From the NCBI GenBank assembly GCA_031278495.1, contig JAITKG010000083.1:1-22585 (forward strand): a DNA stretch of 22,585 nt. The letters are read 5' to 3'. Positions 13,644 through 20,135 of the stretch are shown here, one piece after another. The notes beneath the pieces are model-generated. The model saw only the letters and a list, made by a program, of their open reading frames with translations, was not told where the DNA came from and did not search any database. How positions within the stretch are numbered: the stretch's first letter is position 1; every line of letters starts with the position of its first letter. This DNA is from Prevotellaceae bacterium (lineage in GTDB: Bacteria > Bacteroidota > Bacteroidia > Bacteroidales > UBA932). The translations under genes were made by a program, and so were the position numbers.

Positions 13644-16235
13644 CTAACTGTTGCCGAAAACCAGCGTGTCATTGCCGAAATAATCTACTTTTACGGGCTG
13701 CTCCCTGTTTATTTTAGCCGCAAGGATTTGTTTCGCCAGTTCATTCAGCAATTCGCGTTGCAGGACGCGCTTTACCGGACGTGCGCCGTAAGTGGGGTCG
13801 TAGCTTTTCCCGACCAGGTAATCCAGCGCATAGTCCGAAACTTCCAATTGCACGCCGTTGCCGGTTTTCAGCATCGTCCGGATGTTTTCTAATTGCAGTT
13901 GCACGATGTTGCGTACGTCGTCGCGGGTCAGCGGGCTGAACATGATAATATCGTCAATGCGGTTGAGAAATTCCGGGCGAACGGTTTGCCTGAGCGTTTC
14001 CAGCGCTTCGGTTTTGGTGCGTTCCAGTAATTGTTCGCGGTTGGCGTCGTTGAGTTTTTCCATGTTTTCCTGAATCAGGTGCGAGCCGATATTGGACGTC
14101 ATGATAATAATCGTGTTTTTGAAATCGACCGTGCGACCTTTGTTGTCAGTCAGGCGACCGTCGTCGAGCACTTGCAGCAGGATGTTGAATACGTCTGGGT
14201 GCGCTTTTTCGATTTCATCCAGCAGCACCACCGAATAGGGCTTGTGCCGGACAGCTTCGGTCAGTTGCCCGCCTTCGTCGTAGCCGACATAGCCGGGAGG
14301 CGCGCCTACCAGCCGGCTTACCGAATGGCGTTCCTGGTATTCGCTCATGTCGATGCGCGTTATCAAATTTTCGTCGTTGAATAGAAATTCCGCTAAAGCC
14401 TTTGCCAGTTCGGTCTTCCCGACGCCGGTAGTACCCAAAAACAGGAACGACCCGATAGGTCTTTTGGCGTCCTGCAACCCGGCGCGGCTGCGGCGCAAAG
14501 CGTCGGATACGGCTTGTATGGCTTCTTCCTGCCCGACGACGCGTTTGTGCAAGTCGGTTTCCATGTGCACTAATTTTTCGCGTTCGCTTTGCAGCATCTT
14601 CGACACGGGGACGCCCGTCCACTTTGCCACCACTTCGGCAATATCTTCCGAATCGACTTCTTCATCGACGAGTTCAAAGTTGCTTTCGGCTTTCAGCTTG
14701 TTCAGGCGTTCGATTTCCTTTTCCGCCTCCACAATTTTCCCGTAGCGGATTTCGGCTACTGCGCCGTAGTCGCCGCGCCGTTCGGCTTCTTCGGCTTTGA
14801 ATTTTAATTCTTCGATAAGCTGTTTATTTTTTTGAATGGCGTCAATCAAGTCTTTTTCTTCTTGCCAGCGGGCGCGTTGGGCATTGCGCTGTTCGTTGAT
14901 ATCGCTGATAACTTTCGAGAGGTCGTCCACCTTTTGGGCGTCGCCTTCGCGTTTGATAGCTTCGCGTTCAATCTCCAGCTGGCGCACCTTGCGGTCCAGT
15001 TCGTCGATGGACTGCGGCACGGAATTCATTTCCAAACGCAGGCGCGCCGCCGCTTCGTCAATCAGGTCAATCGCCTTGTCGGGCAGGAAACGCGAGGTGA
15101 TATAACGCGTCGACAGTTCTACGGCGGCAATAATGGCGTCGTCTTTAATACGCACCTTGTGGTGGTTTTCGTAGCGTTCCTTCAAGCCGCGAAGGATAGA
15201 AACAGTATCGGACTGCGAAGGCTCGTCGACCATGACCGTTTGGAAACGGCGTTCCAGCGCTTTGTCTTTTTCAAAATATTTCTGGTATTCGTCCAGCGTG
15301 GTAGCGCCTACGGCGCGCAGTTCGCCGCGCGCCAGCGCCGGTTTCAGGATGTTGGCGGCGTCCATAGCGCCTTCGCTTTTGCCCGCGCCAACCAGCGTGT
15401 GTATTTCGTCGATAAATAAAATAATTTCGCCATTCGCCGACACCACCTCGCGCACGACCGCTTTCAAGCGTTCTTCAAATTCGCCTTTGTATTTTGCGCC
15501 GGCAATCAACGCCCCCATATCCAGTGAAAAAATTTGTTTGGATTTCAAATTTTCCGGCACGTCGCCGATGACGATACGGTGCGCCAGTCCTTCGGCAATG
15601 GCGGTTTTCCCGACGCCCGGTTCGCCCACCAGTATCGGGTTGTTTTTTGTACGGCGGCTCAGGATTTGCAAGACGCGGCGTATTTCATCGTCGCGTCCGA
15701 TAACGGGGTCAAGCTTCCCGCTGCGCGCCTGTTCGTTCAGGTTAATGGCATAGCGATTGAGCGCATCGAAAGTTTCTTCGGCTGATTGGCTATTCACTTT
15801 CGCGCCCTTGCGCACGCCGGCAATAGCCGCTTTCAGGTCTTTTTCGTTCATGCCGCTGTCTTTCATCAGTTGCGCCACCGTATCATTGTTTGCCAGCAGT
15901 CCTGTCAATAAATGTTCAACCGACACAAACTGGTCGCCCATGCCGGTGGCGGTTTCCTGCGCTTTTTGCAAGGCACGGCTGGCGTCGGCGGTCAGGTAAG
16001 GGTCGCCGCCCGACACTTTGCCGTAGCGCGCCACCAGTTCATTCACCTTTGCCGACAACGCCGGCACGACCACGCCGAGTTTACGCAACAACAACCCCGT
16101 GATGCCTTCCGTATCATTGAGCATCACGCGCAGCAAATGCCCCGTATCTACTGCCTGGTTGGAATTGTTTTGGGCTAATGTAATAGCCGCTTGCACGGTT
16201 TCCTGCGCTTTAATGGTATAATTATTCAAGTTCAT
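13644..16235 (-). CDS. clpB: ATP-dependent disaggregase ClpB
   Basis: This hexameric cytosolic AAA+ unfoldase pulls proteins out of aggregates together with DnaK. Visible features are the N domain (1-145), AAA1 with Walker A GEPGVGKT (204-211) and Walker B ILFIDE (272-277), the ClpB-specific coiled-coil middle domain (about 405-525, rich in E/K/R), AAA2 with Walker A GTTGVGKT (601-608) and a VVLLDEIEKAH Walker B, and a C-terminal domain. No ClpP-binding tripeptide loop is evident. The 863-residue length is standard. An ATG at 16316 would add 27 atypical residues; 16235 sits behind AAAGGAAAA. A 9-bp palindrome upstream may be an operator. No canonical promoter box was found nearby, so a stress sigma factor is possible. 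Confidence 0.97.
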   Translation of the reverse strand: MNLNNYTIKAQETVQAAITLAQNNSNQAVDTGHLLRVMLNDTEGITGLLLRKLGVVVPALSAKVNELVARYGKVSGGDPYLTADASRALQKAQETATGMGDQFVSVEHLLTGLLANNDTVAQLMKDSGMNEKDLKAAIAGVRKGAKVNSQSAEETFDALNRYAINLNEQARSGKLDPVIGRDDEIRRVLQILSRRTKNNPILVGEPGVGKTAIAEGLAHRIVIGDVPENLKSKQIFSLDMGALIAGAKYKGEFEERLKAVVREVVSANGEIILFIDEIHTLVGAGKSEGAMDAANILKPALARGELRAVGATTLDEYQKYFEKDKALERRFQTVMVDEPSQSDTVSILRGLKERYENHHKVRIKDDAIIAAVELSTRYITSRFLPDKAIDLIDEAAARLRLEMNSVPQSIDELDRKVRQLEIEREAIKREGDAQKVDDLSKVISDINEQRNAQRARWQEEKDLIDAIQKNKQLIEELKFKAEEAERRGDYGAVAEIRYGKIVEAEKEIERLNKLKAESNFELVDEEVDSEDIAEVVAKWTGVPVSKMLQSEREKLVHMETDLHKRVVGQEEAIQAVSDALRRSRAGLQDAKRPIGSFLFLGTTGVGKTELAKALAEFLFNDENLITRIDMSEYQERHSVSRLVGAPPGYVGYDEGGQLTEAVRHKPYSVVLLDEIEKAHPDVFNILLQVLDDGRLTDNKGRTVDFKNTIIIMTSNIGSHLIQENMEKLNDANREQLLERTKTEALETLRQTVRPEFLNRIDDIIMFSPLTRDDVRNIVQLQLENIRTMLKTGNGVQLEVSDYALDYLVGKSYDPTYGARPVKRVLQRELLNELAKQILAAKINREQPVKVDYFGNDTLVFGNS

Positions 16236-16268
16236 AATCGTTTTCCTTTTTCTAAAGGCAGGTTGCAA

Positions 16269-16292
16269 ATTCTTTGCCAAACCGCAAAGAAT
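16269..16292. promoter_or_regulatory. Palindrome upstream of clpB, possible operator
   Basis: ATTCTTTGC (16269-16277) and GCAAAGAAT (16284-16292) form a perfect 9-bp inverted repeat with a 6-base spacer, 34 bases upstream of the clpB start. It is not the CIRCE element in sequence or spacing. It could be an operator for a heat-shock regulator, or a weak terminator of the upstream FISUMP gene, though no U tract follows it. Confidence 0.4.
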
Positions 16293-16344
16293 GACAGAAT
16301 GACACAAACGCGTCACCCTTCACGCCTGTTGAACTTACCAACTG

Positions 16345-17547
16345 CTATGGGCGCATGCAACGGACGGCAACTTTTGACCCGCTATCGCAGGCAGTGCAAT
16401 TCCAGTACATTGTCCTGTTGCATGACAAGCTATTGCCTCCCCCGTTGTCAAGTTGTATTATTATCCATCTGCTTCCATTCATTGAATGCCAGGAATCGCC
16501 GTCTCCTATTTCATGAGTAAGGGGGCATCTCCCTTTGGCAGCCCAGCCGTACTGGTTGCTTATCGGGCTACAAGAACCCCCTAAACTCCGCAAATCCTGC
16601 CACGCAGTAGTAAGATTATTGGATATACTCATGGCTAACGAATCCCAGTTGTCTATGCTTGGCTGTATCCACCCTGGGGGACAAAGGGCTTGTTGATTAA
16701 CTTTATAGTTCTTATTAAATACTTCGTCAATCGTATAAAACCTTCCGCAAGAGTCTTCGCTACAGCTTTGAAAGAGTACACTCTTGTTTGTGGTATATTT
16801 TAAATTTTGCGCCAGCCACCATTTATTGTCGGGCATCAGTACAATTCTATACAACTTATTATCCCGTGCGTCTTTTATCCATGCTTCCCAATTCTTCTTG
16901 CCGGCAGTACGTTGGCGACAAAGATGTGTCGTATCAATGAATAGATCGTTATTGGTGTAGGGGCAGAGCAGAATGCCCGGGCAGCCCGTTTTATCGGTTA
17001 ATGTTACCGGTGCAATATTTAGATTGGCGACGGGAATGCTGTATTCATCTACTTGTTGCTCCGAGCCGTCTGCGTCTATTAGTGTAAATGGCGGTGATCC
17101 TTGCAAAATATACTTTCCATTGCTGATTTTTCCATTCGGCGGGTAATCGCTTGCATAAACGCAGGCATTGAATTTTGCCGGAACGTTGCTTAATTGCAGT
17201 ATAATTTGCCCGGTAAAATTAGCGCCGGGAATAACGCTTTTAACCCACACGCCGCGCGTATTGCCGGATACCCTGGAAACCGTAGCATTACCGGTAGTTT
17301 GTTGGGTTATTGTTGCGCCGGTAACAGCCGCCGGTATCCAATTATTGGAAAGTATGTTACCGGACAGGTTAATGTAATCTGCAAATACCCACACATTGGA
17401 TAATTGTGTAGTATTGCGCCCTGTCCACGATAAATCACAAACGATAATTTTTTTGGAGAGATCGATAGTGGTGATTTTGATGTTTAGTGATTGTGCGCTT
17501 GCTGAAATGCCTGCAAGCAATGCAAAAAAAAGTAGGATTGTTTTCAT
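16345..17547 (-). CDS. Secreted protein with a FISUMP domain, 400 aa
   Basis: A signal peptide (1-18, ISASA-QS) is followed by a beta-rich region (20-180) with Gly-Asn-Thr-rich strands, then a Fibrobacter-succinogenes-major-paralogous (FISUMP) domain in the C-terminal half. Its signatures are WIKDARDNKLYRIVLMPDNKWWLAQNLKY (about 223-251), GRFYTIDEV and LCPPGWIQPS (288-297), with a late WNC and final VAVRCMRP. FISUMP domains occur in surface and secreted proteins of Fibrobacter and Bacteroidota; their biochemical role is unknown. No lipobox and no type IX secretion C-terminal domain is visible. The nearest good promoter (17983-18013) would give a leader of about 430 bases containing the hairpin RNA candidate. 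Confidence 0.85.
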   Translation of the reverse strand: MKTILLFFALLAGISASAQSLNIKITTIDLSKKIIVCDLSWTGRNTTQLSNVWVFADYINLSGNILSNNWIPAAVTGATITQQTTGNATVSRVSGNTRGVWVKSVIPGANFTGQIILQLSNVPAKFNACVYASDYPPNGKISNGKYILQGSPPFTLIDADGSEQQVDEYSIPVANLNIAPVTLTDKTGCPGILLCPYTNNDLFIDTTHLCRQRTAGKKNWEAWIKDARDNKLYRIVLMPDNKWWLAQNLKYTTNKSVLFQSCSEDSCGRFYTIDEVFNKNYKVNQQALCPPGWIQPSIDNWDSLAMSISNNLTTAWQDLRSLGGSCSPISNQYGWAAKGRCPLTHEIGDGDSWHSMNGSRWIIIQLDNGGGNSLSCNRTMYWNCTACDSGSKVAVRCMRP

Positions 17548-17678
17548 TATTATTTATTGTTTATTTGTTGTTTATTTGTTATTATCATTTATTGTTCCGG
17601 GCAATTATGAAATAATTTACCAAATACAAACATTTCATAAAACAATCCCCCGCAGCATTTTTTATTTTGCCGCTAATT

Positions 17679-17711
17679 ATTGCAGAATGTTCCAATAACA
17701 CTTTCTGCAAT
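17679..17711. other. 9-bp hairpin in the FISUMP upstream region
   Basis: ATTGCAGAA (17679-17687) and TTCTGCAAT (17703-17711) form a perfect 9-bp stem with a 15-base loop, between the long-hairpin RNA candidate and the FISUMP start. No T tract follows on either strand. Apart from this, 17548-17787 is A/T-rich with TTTATTTGTTG-like repeats at 17558-17580 and no gene that I can support. Confidence 0.5.
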
Positions 17712-17787
17712 GTTATTTTTCAACTTTTACTGTGCTTGATCCTTTTTCATTTAAAAAATTAAAAGAGGAAATGAGCGCCATACTTAC

Positions 17788-17906
17788 GTAATTCGAGGTC
17801 TTGGAAACCTACAGTGCATATAAGCATAACAACCCATGTTCCTCTCCCAGCAAGGTTGCTTTTCCTTATATTCCTGCACTGTTGAAATTTCCAAGTTGCG
17901 AATTAC
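17788..17906 (-). ncRNA. Candidate long-hairpin RNA, about 119 nt or longer
   Basis: Nested perfect stems pair 17788-17795 with 17899-17906 (8 bp), 17800-17807 with 17888-17895 (8 bp), 17811-17818 with 17875-17882 (8 bp), 17819-17824 with 17865-17870 (6 bp) and 17830-17834 with 17854-17858 (5 bp), giving one rod with small internal loops. The strand is assigned from the promoter at 17983-18013; transcription would start near 17976. An outer pairing, GAAAT plus GAG (about 17948-17958) with CTCATTTC (about 17768-17775), would add a closing stem and a large asymmetric bubble, an outline like 6S RNA. It could also be a structured leader of the FISUMP gene or a palindromic DNA remnant. No long ORF covers it. 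Confidence 0.5.
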
Positions 17907-17982
17907 TGGCAGAATAAAAGTTTAAAGCTAAATTTTTACAATATCATTCTCAGTATTTCAATGAACGATTGATTTAGCAGTA

Positions 17983-18013
17983 CAAATATATTACTTTATT
18001 TTGTATCTACAAA
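17983..18013 (-). promoter_or_regulatory. Leftward promoter ahead of the long-hairpin RNA
   Basis: On the minus strand TTTG (18013-18010), 19 bases and TATATTTG (17990-17983) match the consensus fully. The predicted start is near 17976. Confidence 0.75.
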
Positions 18014-18050
18014 TTTTTATTGAAAAATTTTTTACTTCGGTATAAAATCG

Positions 18051-18058
18051 TAAATTTG
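18051..18058 (+). promoter_or_regulatory. -7 box of the flavin-reductase-like gene
   Basis: TAAATTTG is a perfect -7 element, 30 bases before the ATG at 18089. The -33 region is a T-rich run (about 18026-18033) without a clear TTTG. Confidence 0.55.
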
Positions 18059-18088
18059 TCCCGTTCAAACCATAAAATAATATGCAAA

Positions 18089-18673
18089 ATGAAAAAAAAT
18101 TTAGTAATCGCCGCTGCTTTATTACTGGCAGCGTGCCAGAACAGCCCAATAAACGAGCCTGTGAAAACATTTACTGAAATCGACAGCAAGGAAATTCCCG
18201 GAAATATCATACAAACCATGTCCAATGACTGGATGTTGATAACAGCCGGTACGCAGGAAAAATTTAATACCATGACCGCAAGTTGGGGCGCATTGGGGCA
18301 TTTGTGGAATAAACCGGTGGCATTTTGTTTCGTGCGCCCGCAACGCTATACATTTGAATTTACCGAAGCGCAGGACTGTTTTACGCTCTGCTTCTTTGAC
18401 GAACAATACCGCGAAGCCTTACAGATTTGCGGTACTCTTTCGGGACGCGACGTAAACAAAGTGGAAAAAGCCGGATTGACGCCGCGCATACTGGAAAGCG
18501 GCAATGTAGCGTTTGAAGAAGCACGGCTGATTATCGAATGCCGGAAAATTTATGCGGATTTCTTCGACGCCGGAAAATTTACCACCGGTGAAATAGCTTC
18601 CCGCATCTACCCGACCAATGATTTTCATAAAATGTATATCGGGGAAATCCTCCACGTGTGGGAAAAACGGTGA
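18089..18673 (+). CDS. Flavin-reductase-like protein with a lipoprotein signal, 194 aa
   Basis: The body of the protein matches the flavin reductase / FMN-binding split-barrel family: DWMLITAGTQEKFNTMTASWG, then VRPQRYTFEF, DCFTLCFF, a CGTLSGRDVNK motif and the C-terminal MYIGEI. Such enzymes bind FMN and use NAD(P)H in the cytosol. Here the conserved body is preceded by MKKNLVIAAALLLAAC, a clear lipoprotein signal with lipidated Cys16, so the product should be in the envelope. An upstream ATG at 18020 lies before the -7 box and is not the start. Initiation at the internal Met before SNDWMLIT (near 18219) would delete conserved sequence. The stop TGA opens an 8-bp repeat array. The fold is confident; the electron donor in the periplasm is unknown. 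Confidence 0.85.
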   Translation: MKKNLVIAAALLLAACQNSPINEPVKTFTEIDSKEIPGNIIQTMSNDWMLITAGTQEKFNTMTASWGALGHLWNKPVAFCFVRPQRYTFEFTEAQDCFTLCFFDEQYREALQICGTLSGRDVNKVEKAGLTPRILESGNVAFEEARLIIECRKIYADFFDAGKFTTGEIASRIYPTNDFHKMYIGEILHVWEKR

Positions 18674-18710
18674 AAAGGTAAAAGGGTGAAAGGGTAGAAG
18701 GGTGGAAAAA
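18671..18710. repeat. 8-bp array TNAAAGGG-type, 5 units, at a stop codon
   Basis: TGAAAAGG, TAAAAGGG, TGAAAGGG, TAGAAGGG and TGGAAAAA follow each other in phase. The first three bases are the stop codon of the flavin-reductase-like gene. Confidence 0.75.
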
Positions 18711-18750
18711 TACGATAAGTACACTTACTACATCTACAGCGGTGGCTACG

Positions 18751-18804
18751 CCTAACGTCCATAACTCCTCTAACTATATTTAACTTCTTTAACTTCTTCC
18801 TCAC
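18751..18804. repeat. 9-bp degenerate array NNTAACNNN before folA
   Basis: Six 9-base units, five keeping TAAC in phase and the last pyrimidine-rich (CTTCCTCAC), end exactly at the base before the folA ATG. The pattern matches 4170-4232. No -7 box is visible in this gap. Confidence 0.7.
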
Positions 18805-19302
18805 ATGACCCTCTCTATTATTGTAGCGGTGGCGCGGAACCGGGCGATTGGCAAAAATAACCGGCTCCTGTGGCATATTTCCGAAGACTTGCGTTATTTT
18901 AAGCAAATCACTTCGGGGCATACGGTGATTATGGGGCGCAAGACATTTGAATCTATCGGGAAGCCGTTGCCCAACCGTACCAATATTGTTATTAGCCGCA
19001 CGCTGCCGGCGGAAAACCACATTAACGTGGCGCCGGACTTAAACGCCGCCCTGTCGCAGTGCCGGAACGATACGGAAGTTTTTATCATTGGCGGCGGCAG
19101 CGTTTACCGCGAAGCTTTGCCGCTGGCGCACCGCCTCTACCTTACCGAAGTGCATGCCGACTATGAAGGCGATACCTTTTTCCCGGAAATTGACCGGCAC
19201 TGTTGGGAAGAAATATCCCGGCAGGATTTCCCGAACGGCGCTGCTTTCCCTCACCCTTTCTCTTTTGTGGTGTACAGGAGATTTAAAGATTTCAAAATTT
19301 AA
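18805..19302 (+). CDS. folA: Dihydrofolate reductase
   Basis: This cytosolic enzyme reduces dihydrofolate to tetrahydrofolate with NADPH, supporting thymidylate and purine synthesis. Family features are SIIVAVARNRAIGKNNRLLWH (4-24), the catalytic acid D28 in SEDLRYFK, the NADPH-binding VIMGRKTFESIG (41-52) with LPNRTNIVISR (55-65), and FIIGGGSVY (93-101). The 165-residue length is normal. thyA, a frequent neighbour, is absent. The last eight residues (RRFKDFKI) are encoded by an 8-bp repeat array that also supplies the stop, so the native C-terminus has been shaped by repeat DNA. The start ATG abuts the 9-bp array. Confidence 0.96.
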   Translation: MTLSIIVAVARNRAIGKNNRLLWHISEDLRYFKQITSGHTVIMGRKTFESIGKPLPNRTNIVISRTLPAENHINVAPDLNAALSQCRNDTEVFIIGGGSVYREALPLAHRLYLTEVHADYEGDTFFPEIDRHCWEEISRQDFPNGAAFPHPFSFVVYRRFKDFKI

Positions 19303-19326
19303 AGATTTAAGGATTTAAAGATTTCA
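19279..19326. repeat. 8-bp array AGATTTAA-type, 6 units, spanning the folA stop
   Basis: Units start at 19279 and every 8 bases to 19319 (AGATTTAA, AGATTTCA, AAATTTAA, AGATTTAA, GGATTTAA, AGATTTCA). The folA stop is the end of the third unit. The sequence resembles the octamers at 12261-12332. Confidence 0.85.
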
Positions 19327-19401
19327 AGCGGGACGGAAATGTATCCTGCTAAAAAAGTACATGCGGCTACTATCTTTTGCTATCCCTTCCCCGTGCCCCG
19401 T

Positions 19402-19983
19402 TCACCGGATTTCTACTTTCAGCATTTCTTTGCCGTTCAGGCAGGCGACGAGGCGGTCGCCCGGATGTAGCGTATCGCTCGTAAGGGAAGTATTGATAAA
19501 AATATAATCGCCCGTCCGGAGCGTGATAAATTGCGATATATGCGGTATTATTATTTCCGGCGTGTAAGCGATAGCGGCGTTTTGTGCGGTTTCTTTTCCG
19601 TTCAGCGTCCAACGTAGCGAACAATCATTTATAGCCGGAATTTCTGCCGCCGGAATCCATCCGGCGCTGACGGGCGCGGCGTAATCAAACGCATGGGCGC
19701 CGTCTGCCGGCTGGTGGGCGAGGGCGTATTTTTGCCGTAAATCATGCGCAAAAATATCCATTCCCACGCCAACAGCGTCGAAGTAGCGCGCGGCAAAAGA
19801 CGCTCCGATACTGCGTCCCAAGCGGCTTATGCGCAATACTAACGACAACGTGGCACGCAAGTCCTGCGTATAATCGGGTAAAAAAAACGGCTGGTTATTG
19901 CGCAACAACGCGGTGTCGGGCTTGAGGAAGAAAACCGGCGGTGGCAACGGTTTCGGAGGAAAGGCGATAAATATAAGTTTCAT
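19402..19983 (-). CDS. FAH-family protein lacking metal-site residues, 193 aa
   Basis: The sequence VFFLKPDTALLRNNQPFFLPD and SRLGRSIGASFAARYFDAVGVGMD places it in the fumarylacetoacetate hydrolase family, normally Mg-dependent hydrolases or decarboxylases of acyl-pyruvates. The usual HYExEL metal motif reads RATLSL, with Thr45 and Ser47 at the two glutamate positions. ARDLQ reads AHDLR, and the Lys of KGFDGSAP is His97 (HAFDYAAP). Asp76 is kept. The N-terminal MNYxxHxxEL segment is replaced by a Pro-rich stretch. It is thus probably a non-catalytic member or one with altered chemistry, not a fragment, since the C-terminal strands are complete. The promoter at 20006-20037 rules out a start at 20022 and supports 19983. 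Active-site comparison is from memory of the family. Confidence 0.82.
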   Translation of the reverse strand: MKLIFIAFPPKPLPPPVFFLKPDTALLRNNQPFFLPDYTQDLRATLSLVLRISRLGRSIGASFAARYFDAVGVGMDIFAHDLRQKYALAHQPADGAHAFDYAAPVSAGWIPAAEIPAINDCSLRWTLNGKETAQNAAIAYTPEIIIPHISQFITLRTGDYIFINTSLTSDTLHPGDRLVACLNGKEMLKVEIR

Positions 19984-20005
19984 GCAAATCAAACGGGCGC
20001 GGGTA

Positions 20006-20037
20006 CAAAAGTAGAAAAACATTGCCGTTTGAACAAA
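20006..20037 (-). promoter_or_regulatory. Leftward promoter of the FAH-family gene
   Basis: On the minus strand TTTG (20037-20034), 20 bases, TACTTTTG (20013-20006). It predicts a transcription start near 19999 and a leader of about 15 bases. It overlaps the divergent promoter of the cardiolipin synthase gene. Confidence 0.75.
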
Positions 20038-20061
20038 TATATTTTAATTTTCGTATTTTTG
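20028..20061 (+). promoter_or_regulatory. Rightward promoter of the cardiolipin synthase gene
   Basis: TTTG (20028-20031), 22 bases, TATTTTTG (20054-20061). Its -33 element lies next to that of the leftward promoter, so the two genes may interfere or be co-regulated. The core TCGTATTTTTGNNCCTGTAA is shared with the promoter at 5921. Confidence 0.65.
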
Positions 20062-20135
20062 TACCTGTAAACTGTACGGATGCTCCGATACGCTTGATGT
20101 TGCATACCGCGCTATCCGGCTTTTTTTTATAACTG

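Noticed and set aside
14832..15419. 195-codon plus-strand ORF opposite clpB
   Set aside because: Antisense shadow; the sequence has no recognisable domain and clpB is intact on the other strand.
16269..16292. CIRCE element controlled by HrcA
   Set aside because: Neither the TTAGCACTC arms nor the 9-base spacer are present.
16236..16316. N-terminal extension of ClpB to 16316
   Set aside because: The 27 added residues do not resemble ClpB, whereas MNLNNYTIKA at 16235 matches the family start and has a better leader.
17788..17906. SRP (4.5S) RNA
   Set aside because: The conserved GGAA tetraloop with its asymmetric-loop motif is not present in the hairpin tip.
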